Below are positions 1 to 5,377 of a DNA stretch of 5,556 bases, piece by piece (positions within the stretch are counted from its first letter, which is position 1; every line of letters begins with the position of its first letter). This DNA is from Rhodospirillaceae bacterium CCH5-H10 (GTDB lineage: Bacteria > Pseudomonadota > Alphaproteobacteria > Reyranellales > Reyranellaceae), in the NCBI GenBank assembly GCA_001557035.1, contig LSKJ01000625.1, forward strand, positions 1-5,556, read 5' to 3'. The translations under genes and the position numbers were made by a program. Below the pieces are notes generated by a model. That model did no database searches, was not told the origin of the DNA, and saw nothing but the letters and a program-made list of their open reading frames with translations.

Positions 1-105
1 ATTGCCGATCGATCCCGGCACAAGCTGGGCGGAGGCCGGGCCGGCGATGCCGACAAGGGCCAATCCCACTCCGAACGTCAGCAGCGTAATTCTCATCGGC
101 TCCAT
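1..105 (-). CDS. N-terminus of an unidentified secreted protein (partial, runs off the left edge)
   Basis: Read on the minus strand from the ATG at 105-103, an open frame of 35 codons continues out of the window. It gives a textbook Sec signal peptide: a short basic start (MEPMR), a hydrophobic core (ITLLTFGVGLALVGIAG) and a PASA-Q cleavage site, followed by mature QLVPGSIGN. A second in-frame ATG at 96-94 is the better start. It has GGAG three bases upstream, and the peptide would then begin MRITLL, which is more usual for a signal peptide. The product should be periplasmic or outer-membrane associated. Too little of the mature part is present to name a family. The gene is divergent from the amino acid permease, with about 52 bp shared upstream. 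The call rests on signal-peptide shape only, and its length and function cannot be judged here. Confidence 0.6.
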   Translation of the reverse strand, partial: MEPMRITLLTFGVGLALVGIAGPASAQLVPGSIGN

Positions 106-157
106 ATGGGGTGCGTGCCCCGATCTTGCTAAGAGGGGGCCGGGGGGAAAAGAGCGC

Positions 158-1606
158 ATGACCTTGAAAAGCGTCGGAGCGCGAAAGCGCCTGTCCGACA
201 TCCTGCAGCAGGCGGGACACGGGGAATCGCTGACCAGGGTACTGGGGCCGGTCAGCATCGTTTTCATGGGAATCGGCGCCATCATCGGTGCCGGCATCTT
301 CGTCCTGACGGGAACGGCGGCCGCCCTTTACGCCGGGCCGGCCGTGATCCTGTCCTTCGTGCTGGCCGGGATCGCCTGCGCCTTCGTGGGCCTCTGCTAC
401 GCCGAACTGGCGGCGATGATGCCCGTCGCCGGCAGCACCTACACCTACACCTACACCAGCCTCGGGCAGCTTGCCGCGTGGCTGGTCGGCTGGAACCTGG
501 TCCTGGAATATTCGATCGGGGCAGCGGCCGTCGCAGTCGGCTGGTCGGGCTACTTCAGCGGTACGCTGGCCCAGCTGGGAATCACCGTCTCGCCGCGCTT
601 CGCGAACTCGACCGGTACGATCGTCACTCTTGCGGACGGCAGCAGCGCGACGGCGATCGCAAATCTGCCGGCCGTGGCCATCGTGGTCCTGCTCACCGTG
701 TTGCTGGTGCGGGGCACGCGCGAATCGGCACGCATCAACAATCTCATGGTTGCCCTGAAGCTGCTCGTCATCCTGGCGTTCATCGGCTTCGGCATTTTTC
801 ACGTCTCGACGGCCAACTGGCAGCCCTTCGTCCCGCCGAACGACGGCACGTTCGGCATCTTCGGCTGGAGCGGCGTGCTGCACGGTGCCTCCGTGGTGTT
901 CTTCACCTATATCGGGTTCGATGCCGTCTCGAACTGCGCCCAGGAGGCGAAGAAGCCGCAGCGGGACATGCCGATCGGCATCATCGGCGCGCTTTCCCTG
1001 TCGACGATCCTCTACATCCTCGTGGCCGCCGTGCTCGTCGGAATCGTTCCCTATCGCGAGCTGAACGTGGCTGCGCCGGTCGGGCTTGCCGCCGAGCGAA
1101 TGGGGATCGGCTGGCTCGCGCTGGCGATTCAGCTCGGTGCGTTGATCGGCATCACGACCGCCATCCTCGTGCTTCTTTACGGCCAGTGCCGCATCTTCGC
1201 GGCGATGGCGCATGACGGTCTGATGCCGCCGGTCTTCAGCCGGATACACCCGAAGCTGCATACGCCGTGGATGAGCCAGATCCTGATCGGGATCGTCGTC
1301 GCCGCGTTCGCCGCCGCGGCGCCCATCGAGACGCTGAGCGAACTGGTGGGCGTTGGGACGCTCTTCTCGTTCGTGATGGTGTGTGCGTCGGTCCTCCGCC
1401 TGCGCAAACTCGAGCCGAACGCGCATCGGCCCTTTCGAGTCCCCGGCATGCCCTGGGTGCCGATCCTCGGCATCCTGTCATGCCTCGGTCTGATGGTCGG
1501 TCTGTCGCCGCTGACGTGGGCACGGCTGATCGTGTGGATCGCGCTTGGCCTGGCGATCTATTTCGCCTACGGCCGGTCGCGCGCCACGGACCGTCTGGGA
1601 GCCTAG
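158..1606 (+). CDS. APC-superfamily amino acid permease (YfnA/cationic amino acid transporter type)
   Basis: This is a 482-residue inner-membrane amino acid transporter with about 12 hydrophobic segments, a normal length for the family. Residues 38-52 carry the Gly-rich unwound TM1 signature (GIGAIIGAGIFVLTG). Residues 92-103 hold the conserved Tyr-rich stretch before TM3. TM6 and the following loop, residues 248-275, show FFTYIGFDAVSNCAQEAKKP and then QRDMPIGI, the hallmark of bacterial YfnA-like and CAT-type permeases. The C-terminal part has the usual RPFRVPGMPWVPILGIL block (424-440) followed by the last two TM segments, with no extra soluble domain. The ATG at 158 was chosen because the open frame upstream to position 2 encodes a non-conserved, non-membrane peptide that overlaps the divergent secreted-protein gene. 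Homologues start close to the basic segment seen here. The Shine-Dalgarno is weak, with only purine-rich sequence at 144-154. The substrate is probably an amino acid taken up by proton symport or exchange, but which one cannot be read from the sequence. Confidence 0.93.
   Translation: MTLKSVGARKRLSDILQQAGHGESLTRVLGPVSIVFMGIGAIIGAGIFVLTGTAAALYAGPAVILSFVLAGIACAFVGLCYAELAAMMPVAGSTYTYTYTSLGQLAAWLVGWNLVLEYSIGAAAVAVGWSGYFSGTLAQLGITVSPRFANSTGTIVTLADGSSATAIANLPAVAIVVLLTVLLVRGTRESARINNLMVALKLLVILAFIGFGIFHVSTANWQPFVPPNDGTFGIFGWSGVLHGASVVFFTYIGFDAVSNCAQEAKKPQRDMPIGIIGALSLSTILYILVAAVLVGIVPYRELNVAAPVGLAAERMGIGWLALAIQLGALIGITTAILVLLYGQCRIFAAMAHDGLMPPVFSRIHPKLHTPWMSQILIGIVVAAFAAAAPIETLSELVGVGTLFSFVMVCASVLRLRKLEPNAHRPFRVPGMPWVPILGILSCLGLMVGLSPLTWARLIVWIALGLAIYFAYGRSRATDRLGA
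437..457 (+). repeat. Three-and-a-half copies of the hexamer ACCTAC inside the permease gene
   Basis: Three perfect head-to-tail ACCTAC units are followed by ACC, all in frame, encoding Thr-Tyr repeated three times and then Thr (permease residues 94-100). Related permeases have a Tyr-rich stretch of the same length here (of the type GSAYTYAYATLG), so the protein is not expanded. The DNA repeat nonetheless uses identical codons throughout and could slip by six bases without breaking the frame. Confidence 0.55.
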
Positions 1607-1608
1607 GT

Positions 1609-3213
1609 TCAGCCCAACAAGGAGTGTCGTTTCCGCGTGAGCGGCACGACCACCACGCTGGCGCCGGGGCGGGCGATCGCCTCGGCCACCGCCGCCGTCA
1701 CTTCCGCGCCGGTCTTTGCCAGCGTCGCTGGCGCGCCGTAGCCCTTGGCCAAGGCCTCGAGGTCGATGCCGGGCAGGTCGAGCCCCGGTACGTTGGGCGT
1801 CTGCTCCAGGTCGGCGAAGGATTTCAGGATGGCGTATTCGTGGTTCTGCAGGACCACGAAGACGACGTGCGCCTTCTGCTGGACGGCGGTGTAGAGCGCC
1901 TGCACGGAATACTGGAAGGACCCGTCACCCATCAGGGCGATGACCGGGCGATTGCGGCCGCTGCTGCGCTCCGCGAGCGCGAGCCCTACGGCCGCCGGCA
2001 TGTCCCAGCCCAGGCCACCGGAGGCGAAGGTGTAGAAGCAGTCGGGCTTGTCGATGCGGAACTGATCCTGCATCTCGGCCACGACGGAGGGCGCTTCCTC
2101 GACCAGCACGAAGTCGGCGGGACAGGCCTGGCGCACGGCAGCCATGATCGCGTCGGCTGCCAGCGGCTGGGCCTCCATGTCCGGCGTCTTCGGCGCCGTC
2201 CGCAGGGGTGCCGATACCGACGAGGTCCGCTTCTTGACCAGGGGCTGGATGGCGTCGAGGAACAGCTTGGCGTCCGAGACGAGGCTGTCGCCGATCGGCG
2301 CCTTGGACGACATGTTGGGATCGTCCGTGACCTGCAGCAAATGCGTTCCCTCGGGCACATAGTCGCCGCCGACATACGGGTAGTAGCGGAACACGGGTGC
2401 GCCGATGACGATCACGAGATCGTGGCCGGTGAACTTCTTGCCCAGCGGACCGATGGCGGCGGGCAGGGCACCGGCATGCAGGCGATGGGTCTCGGGGAAG
2501 GGCGTACGCTCGGCGAAGGGGGCGGTCCAGACCGGCCCGCCCAGCATCTCGGCGAAGCGGATGCCTTCGTCCCAGGCCTGGCTGCGGGCCAGGTCGGAGC
2601 CATAGACGACGACGGGCGACCTGGCGGCATTGATGCGCTCGGCGAATTCGGCCACGCGAGCCGGATCTGGGCCGACGCGTGTGGCGACGGTTCGGAAGGC
2701 ATCGACATCCGGCATGGGTTTGTCCCAGTCGTCGAGCGGCAGGGACAGGAACACGGGGCCGCTCGGCTGCTGCATCGCCGTGGCGTAGGCGCGCATGAAG
2801 GCCGCGGGGATGTCCTCGGCGCGCGCCGGTTCGTAGGCCCATTTCACCCACGGTCGCGGCAGGTTGGTCGAATCGATGTTGGTCAGGAGCGGCTCGAGCA
2901 GCAGCATCTCGCGGGTCTGCTGGCCGGCGGTGATGATCAGCGGCGTCTTGTTCTGATACGCCGTGACGATGCAGCCCAGGGCGTTGCCCATGCCGGCGCC
3001 GGTATGGACGTTGACGATGACCGGCTTGCGAAGTCCTTGCGCGATTCCATCGGCGATGCCGACGACGCTGGCTTCCTGGAGAGCCATTACATAGTCGAAG
3101 TCCTCGGGGAAGTTCTTGAGGAAGGTCTCTTCCGTCGAGCCCGGATTCCCGACCACCGTCGTGACGCCGAGTTTGCGAAGCAGATCGAAAGTCACGTCCT
3201 TGACGGTGCGCAT
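1609..3213 (-). CDS. Benzoylformate decarboxylase (MdlC)-like ThDP-dependent 2-oxo-acid decarboxylase
   Basis: This complete 534-residue cytoplasmic ThDP enzyme should decarboxylate a 2-oxo acid non-oxidatively to an aldehyde and CO2. It aligns by eye nearly without gaps to Pseudomonas putida benzoylformate decarboxylase (528 aa). The N-terminal Pyr domain has GNPGS with Ser26, LQEA with ThDP-activating Glu47, and NVH with His70, all at the same numbering as the reference. The central domain (about 180-340) has GAPVFRYYPY at 271-280. The C-terminal PP domain has the ThDP/Mg motif with GDG at 429-431 and Asn457, then NVPGLDLPGID at 473-484. Two pocket residues differ: Tyr278 sits where the reference has catalytic His281, and Ile462 where it has Ala460. 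The start at 3213 is set by GTGAGGAA (3228-3221) and by family length. The frame open further upstream is not real. No mandelate-pathway genes (mdlA, mdlB or mdlD) are visible nearby. The family call is firm, but benzoylformate as substrate is uncertain. Confidence 0.95.
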   Translation of the reverse strand: MRTVKDVTFDLLRKLGVTTVVGNPGSTEETFLKNFPEDFDYVMALQEASVVGIADGIAQGLRKPVIVNVHTGAGMGNALGCIVTAYQNKTPLIITAGQQTREMLLLEPLLTNIDSTNLPRPWVKWAYEPARAEDIPAAFMRAYATAMQQPSGPVFLSLPLDDWDKPMPDVDAFRTVATRVGPDPARVAEFAERINAARSPVVVYGSDLARSQAWDEGIRFAEMLGGPVWTAPFAERTPFPETHRLHAGALPAAIGPLGKKFTGHDLVIVIGAPVFRYYPYVGGDYVPEGTHLLQVTDDPNMSSKAPIGDSLVSDAKLFLDAIQPLVKKRTSSVSAPLRTAPKTPDMEAQPLAADAIMAAVRQACPADFVLVEEAPSVVAEMQDQFRIDKPDCFYTFASGGLGWDMPAAVGLALAERSSGRNRPVIALMGDGSFQYSVQALYTAVQQKAHVVFVVLQNHEYAILKSFADLEQTPNVPGLDLPGIDLEALAKGYGAPATLAKTGAEVTAAVAEAIARPGASVVVVPLTRKRHSLLG

Positions 3214-3220
3214 CGCGGCT

Positions 3221-3228
3221 TTCCTCAC
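3221..3228 (-). promoter_or_regulatory. Ribosome binding site fixing the decarboxylase start
   Basis: On the minus strand GTGAGGAA lies just upstream of the ATG at 3213-3211, with about nine bases between GAGG and the start. It separates the true 534-residue protein from the much longer open frame that continues to 3711. Confidence 0.6.
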
Positions 3229-3308
3229 GGCGGGAACAGGCGCCCTTATCCTAGACCGTCCAGCCCCACGGGGCACTGCAAACTCCTGCCTGGCTTCGGG
3301 CATGCGAA

Positions 3309-3339
3309 CGGAGCGCCCCACGAGGGATAGGGCGCTCCG
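3309..3339 (-). terminator. Strong GC-rich hairpin, probable terminator of the PepSY-like gene
   Basis: The arms CGGAGCGCCC (3309-3318) and GGGCGCTCCG (3330-3339) are perfectly complementary over 10 bp and flank an 11-base loop. The hairpin begins 30 bases past the stop of the PepSY-like gene at 3369 and about 95 bases before the decarboxylase start, both on the minus strand. That is where a terminator would separate two transcription units. There is no T-run after the stem on either strand, so it may be an intrinsic terminator of the U-poor type found in GC-rich bacteria, a 3'-end stabiliser, or a site of another kind. Confidence 0.5.
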
Positions 3340-3368
3340 CCGTTCCGCAGGCGAGTAGGGTGTGGCTC

Positions 3369-3698
3369 CTACTGCTCGCGGATGTTGCCCTTCGTATCCA
3401 ACGTGACGGCCACTTCCACGTTGTTGCGCATGGCCTTGCCGGTCCAGTTGCCGGCGGTATCGCGGGTCAGCGACTTGATGCCGTTGTAGCCCTTGGCCTC
3501 GATCTGGGCTTTGGCCGCGGCCTCCGCGGCGGTCGCATTCGACGACGTGGCCGGAAGGTTGGTATTCGGGTTGCTGGTCTGGCCGGGCATGGAATTCATG
3601 TCGCGGCCGGCCGGCGTGCTGGGCTGCATGGTCTGCGCCCAGGCGGCACCGCCGATGGCGGTGGTGGCGATCACGGCGAGGGTGACGAGTTTCTTCAT
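3369..3698 (-). CDS. Small exported PepSY-like protein
   Basis: This is a 109-residue secreted protein. Residues 1-22 are a clear Sec signal peptide (MKKLVTLAVIATTAIGGAAWAQ) with AWA-Q cleavage after about residue 21. Residues 23-58 form a flexible linker rich in Asn, Ser, Thr and Pro. Residues 59-106 form one short alpha-then-beta module: a helix AAEAAAKAQIEAKGY, then GIKSLTRDTAGNWTGKA, then VEVAVTLDTKGNI. The pattern of helix, Gly-Tyr, Leu-x-x-Asp, Gly-x-Trp-x-Gly-x-Ala, and a strand ending in Asp-x-x-Gly-x-Ile matches small PepSY or PepSY-like domain proteins common in Alphaproteobacteria. I know no reaction for it, and such modules are often suggested to bind or inhibit other periplasmic proteins. 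The ATG at 3698 is preferred over the one at 3731 because it has an excellent GGAGGA five bases upstream and gives a clean signal peptide. The gene is probably monocistronic, with a hairpin after its stop. Confidence 0.85.
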   Translation of the reverse strand: MKKLVTLAVIATTAIGGAAWAQTMQPSTPAGRDMNSMPGQTSNPNTNLPATSSNATAAEAAAKAQIEAKGYNGIKSLTRDTAGNWTGKAMRNNVEVAVTLDTKGNIREQ

Positions 3699-3703
3699 GA
3701 GTG

Positions 3704-3709
3704 TCCTCC
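3704..3709 (-). promoter_or_regulatory. Consensus ribosome binding site of the PepSY-like gene
   Basis: GGAGGA on the minus strand lies five bases before the ATG at 3698-3696. It is the best Shine-Dalgarno in the window. It places the start at MKKL rather than at the in-frame ATG 33 bases further upstream, and suggests the small protein is made in quantity. Confidence 0.7.
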
Positions 3710-3771
3710 ATTGGTTTTCATCGAACTGCACGGGATGAACGCCGCCCTGCTTCCGGCTGTTGCATCGAAAA

Positions 3772-3791
3772 GCCGAAAGAGAGAGTTCGGC
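3772..3791. repeat. Perfect 6-bp inverted repeat in the divergent promoter region
   Basis: GCCGAA (3772-3777) and TTCGGC (3786-3791) are exact inverted copies separated by eight bases of alternating AG. The repeat lies 74 bases upstream of the PepSY-like start and 54 bases upstream of the yqaA start. It could be an operator for a dimeric regulator or a small hairpin in a leader RNA. Six-base arms are short enough that chance is not excluded. Confidence 0.4.
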
Positions 3792-3844
3792 AGGAGCCTT
3801 GATCCGGCCGCGAAACGGCCCGAATGCGCCGGGGAAAACGCTTG

Positions 3845-4300
3845 ATGGAGTCCGCTCTCAGCCTGCTTGCCGTCGGTCATGCCGGGCTCTTCGCGGCGGC
3901 GTTTCTCGCCGCCACGGTCTTTCCGTTCCAGTCCGAGCTGGTGCTGGTGGGCCTGCTCGTGGCGGAGCCGTCGCACTGGCCGACGCTCCTCCTGGCCGCC
4001 AGCGCGGGCAACACGCTGGGCTCGATCGTGAACTGGATCCTCGGACGCTTCGTCGAGCGGTTCCGCGACCGCCGCTGGTTTCCGGTGAAGCCCCGCGACT
4101 ACGAAAGGGTCGAGCGCTGGTACGCAAGATGGGGCGTGTGGTCGTTGCTGTTCGCATGGCTGCCGTTCGGCGGCGATGCACTGACGATCGTGGCCGGGGC
4201 CCTGCGCACGCCGCTGCCGCTCTTTGTCCTGCTGGTCGGCATCGGCAAGACCGCGCGCTACGCCGTCCTGGTCGCCGCGACGCTGGGCTGGGTCGCGTAG
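3845..4300 (+). CDS. yqaA: YqaA-type DedA/SNARE-associated-like inner-membrane protein
   Basis: This 151-residue integral membrane protein is close in length and motif order to Escherichia coli YqaA (about 142 aa). Hydrophobic segments lie at about 12-42, 46-68, 97-123 and 126-150. Family landmarks visible are FPFQSELVLVGLL (27-39), with the acidic residue found in DedA-like proteins; GNTLGSIVNWILGRF (55-69); RWGVWSLLFAWLPFGGD (95-111); and a C-terminal GKTARY (134-139). The wider DedA superfamily has been linked to membrane lipid transport and envelope homeostasis, but the role of YqaA itself is not established. The ATG at 3845 is chosen over the in-frame ATG at 3824. It has GGGGAA about eight bases upstream and its product starts with the same SALSL-like residues as homologues, while 3824 has no ribosome site. 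The ABC transporter genes follow 66 bases downstream on the same strand, so co-transcription is possible. Confidence 0.87.
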   Translation: MESALSLLAVGHAGLFAAAFLAATVFPFQSELVLVGLLVAEPSHWPTLLLAASAGNTLGSIVNWILGRFVERFRDRRWFPVKPRDYERVERWYARWGVWSLLFAWLPFGGDALTIVAGALRTPLPLFVLLVGIGKTARYAVLVAATLGWVA

Positions 4301-4356
4301 CGGCAGAGATCGTGGCATCGAAATTGCTTCTCCCTCCAGGGTTCCAAAGGGGCTGG

Positions 4357-4360
4357 GGAG
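4357..4360 (+). promoter_or_regulatory. Ribosome binding site of the ABC substrate-binding protein gene
   Basis: GGAG, within GGGGAG at 4355-4360, lies six bases before the ATG at 4367. This supports that start. The same bases can pair with CTCCC at 4330-4334, so the site could be partly masked in the RNA. Confidence 0.6.
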
Positions 4361-4366
4361 ACACTC

Positions 4367-5365
4367 ATGCAGTCATCATCGTTGCGCCGACGTACTGGAC
4401 TGGCCGCTCTTGCGCTGACGCTGCTCTCGGCGATGCCGGCCCTCGGCCAGGACAAGGTGCGGTTCCAGACCGACTGGATCCCCTCCGGTGAGCACGCGAT
4501 GTATTACGGCGCCTGGAGCAAGGGGATCTACGCCAAGCACGGCATCGACATCACCATCACGCGCGGCTACGGCTCCGGCGACACCGTGACCAAGGTGGCC
4601 TCGGGCGCGGCCGATTTCGGCGTGGCCGACATCGCCGCGGTCATGACGGCGCGAGCCCGCACCAACGTGCCGGTCAAGACGATCGCTGTCCTCTACAACG
4701 AATCTCCCCATTCGCTGTTCGTCCTGAAGAGTTCGGGCATCACCAACTTCAAGGGGCTCGAGGGCAAGAAGATCGGCATCACGCCGGGCAACAGCCACAG
4801 GTTCTATTTCCCGGAGGTCGCCAAGAAAGCGGGGACCGATCCCAACAAGCTGATCTGGACCAACATGGACGGGGCGGCGATGGCCGCGCAGCTCATCGCC
4901 AAGAACATCGACGCGGCGCCGTTCTATTCGATCCACTACTATTACATCAACAAGGCGGCGGTTAAGGCCGGCCAGGAGATCCTGCCTCTGCCCTTCGTCG
5001 AGGTCGGCTTCAAGATCTATGCCGCCACGCTCATCACCACCGACAAGATGGCCCAGGACAAGCCCGACCTGGTGAAGCGCTTCCTCGCCGCCAGCAAGGA
5101 GGCCTTCGAATGGGCCGCAGCCAATCCCGAGGAAGCCTGCAAGCTGCACGTCGCGCGCTTCCCCGAGGTCGAACTCGACGACTGCATGGGCAGCGTGAAG
5201 GCGGTGATGAAGTTCGTCTTCAACGACCACAGCAAGGAATTCGGCTGGGGCAAGGAAAGCCCGGAGCGGCTCAAGTTCTCCTGGGAGACTATCGCTACCG
5301 CCAACGAGTTGAAGTCCGACTTCGATTACAAGACCGCGATCGATACGAGCAAGGTCGCCAAGTAG
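4367..5365 (+). CDS. ABC transporter substrate-binding protein, NMT1/THI5-like (SsuA/ThiY-related)
   Basis: This 332-residue periplasmic binding protein delivers a small ligand to an ABC importer. Residues 1-27 are a signal peptide: Arg-rich start SLRRRTG, hydrophobic core, and cleavage near ALG-QD. The triple Arg is not a good Tat motif, so Sec export is more likely. The mature part shows the family order: FQTDWIPSGEHAMYYGAWSK (33-52), G-I-Y-A-K-H-G-I-D-I (53-62), then RGYGSGDTVTKVASGAADFG (66-85) and VADIAAVMTARA (86-97) for lobe 1. GLEGKKIGITPGNSHRF (130-146) marks the hinge into lobe 2. Aromatic residues are concentrated at Trp37, His43, Tyr46, Tyr47, His144 and in FYSIHYYY (186-193). This suggests a flat or aromatic ligand, but members of this family bind pyrimidines, flavins, sulfonates or nitrate, and the ligand cannot be named. 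Cys258 and Cys273 could form a disulfide. The ATPase gene follows after 12 bases, in one operon. Confidence 0.92.
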   Translation: MQSSSLRRRTGLAALALTLLSAMPALGQDKVRFQTDWIPSGEHAMYYGAWSKGIYAKHGIDITITRGYGSGDTVTKVASGAADFGVADIAAVMTARARTNVPVKTIAVLYNESPHSLFVLKSSGITNFKGLEGKKIGITPGNSHRFYFPEVAKKAGTDPNKLIWTNMDGAAMAAQLIAKNIDAAPFYSIHYYYINKAAVKAGQEILPLPFVEVGFKIYAATLITTDKMAQDKPDLVKRFLAASKEAFEWAAANPEEACKLHVARFPEVELDDCMGSVKAVMKFVFNDHSKEFGWGKESPERLKFSWETIATANELKSDFDYKTAIDTSKVAK

Positions 5366-5377
5366 CGGAGCGGGCAA

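Larger units (their letters stand above)
3699..3844. promoter_or_regulatory. Divergent intergenic region between the PepSY-like gene and yqaA
   Basis: These 146 bases separate two divergent genes and should contain a promoter for each. I see no convincing -35/-10 pair of the sigma-70 type and no GGAAC...CGTT element of the EcfG general-stress type on either strand. The one clear structure is the inverted repeat at 3772-3791. The promoter role is inferred from gene orientation only. Confidence 0.4.

Noticed and set aside
437..457. The ACCTAC repeat as a phase-variable or expanded tract.
   Set aside because: The encoded Tyr-rich segment has the same length as in related permeases, and a hexamer repeat cannot shift the frame, so no on/off switch is expected.
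1267..3330. A 687-codon plus-strand open frame running from inside the permease gene through the antisense of the decarboxylase gene.
   Set aside because: It is a by-product of strong G/C third-position bias. Its translation is Arg/Gly/Asp/His-rich without recognisable domains, and both real genes beneath it have full families and catalytic motifs.
3214..3368. General-stress (EcfG-type) promoter suggested by GGAAC at 3233-3237 on the plus strand and at 3346-3342 on the minus strand.
   Set aside because: Neither copy has a CGTT element at the required distance, and the plus-strand copy has no gene downstream in its direction.
3214..3711. A 166-residue N-terminal extension of the decarboxylase, which would make a 700-residue fusion.
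   Set aside because: The extension is an out-of-frame reading of the PepSY-like gene and of the hairpin spacer. The enzyme starts at 3213 with a good ribosome site and at the family's normal length.
4301..4366. Possible TPP riboswitch, which would link a THI5-like importer to thiamine and to the ThDP enzyme nearby.
   Set aside because: The 66-base leader contains neither the CTGAGA-type nor the CCTGATCTGG-type conserved element and is too short. THI5-like folds bind many ligands, so a thiamine link is not supported.
4376..5377. A 333-codon minus-strand open frame covering the substrate-binding protein gene almost exactly.
   Set aside because: Mirror-frame artefact of the GC-rich coding strand. 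The product has no signal peptide, membrane pattern or motif, whereas the plus-strand protein is clearly a binding protein.
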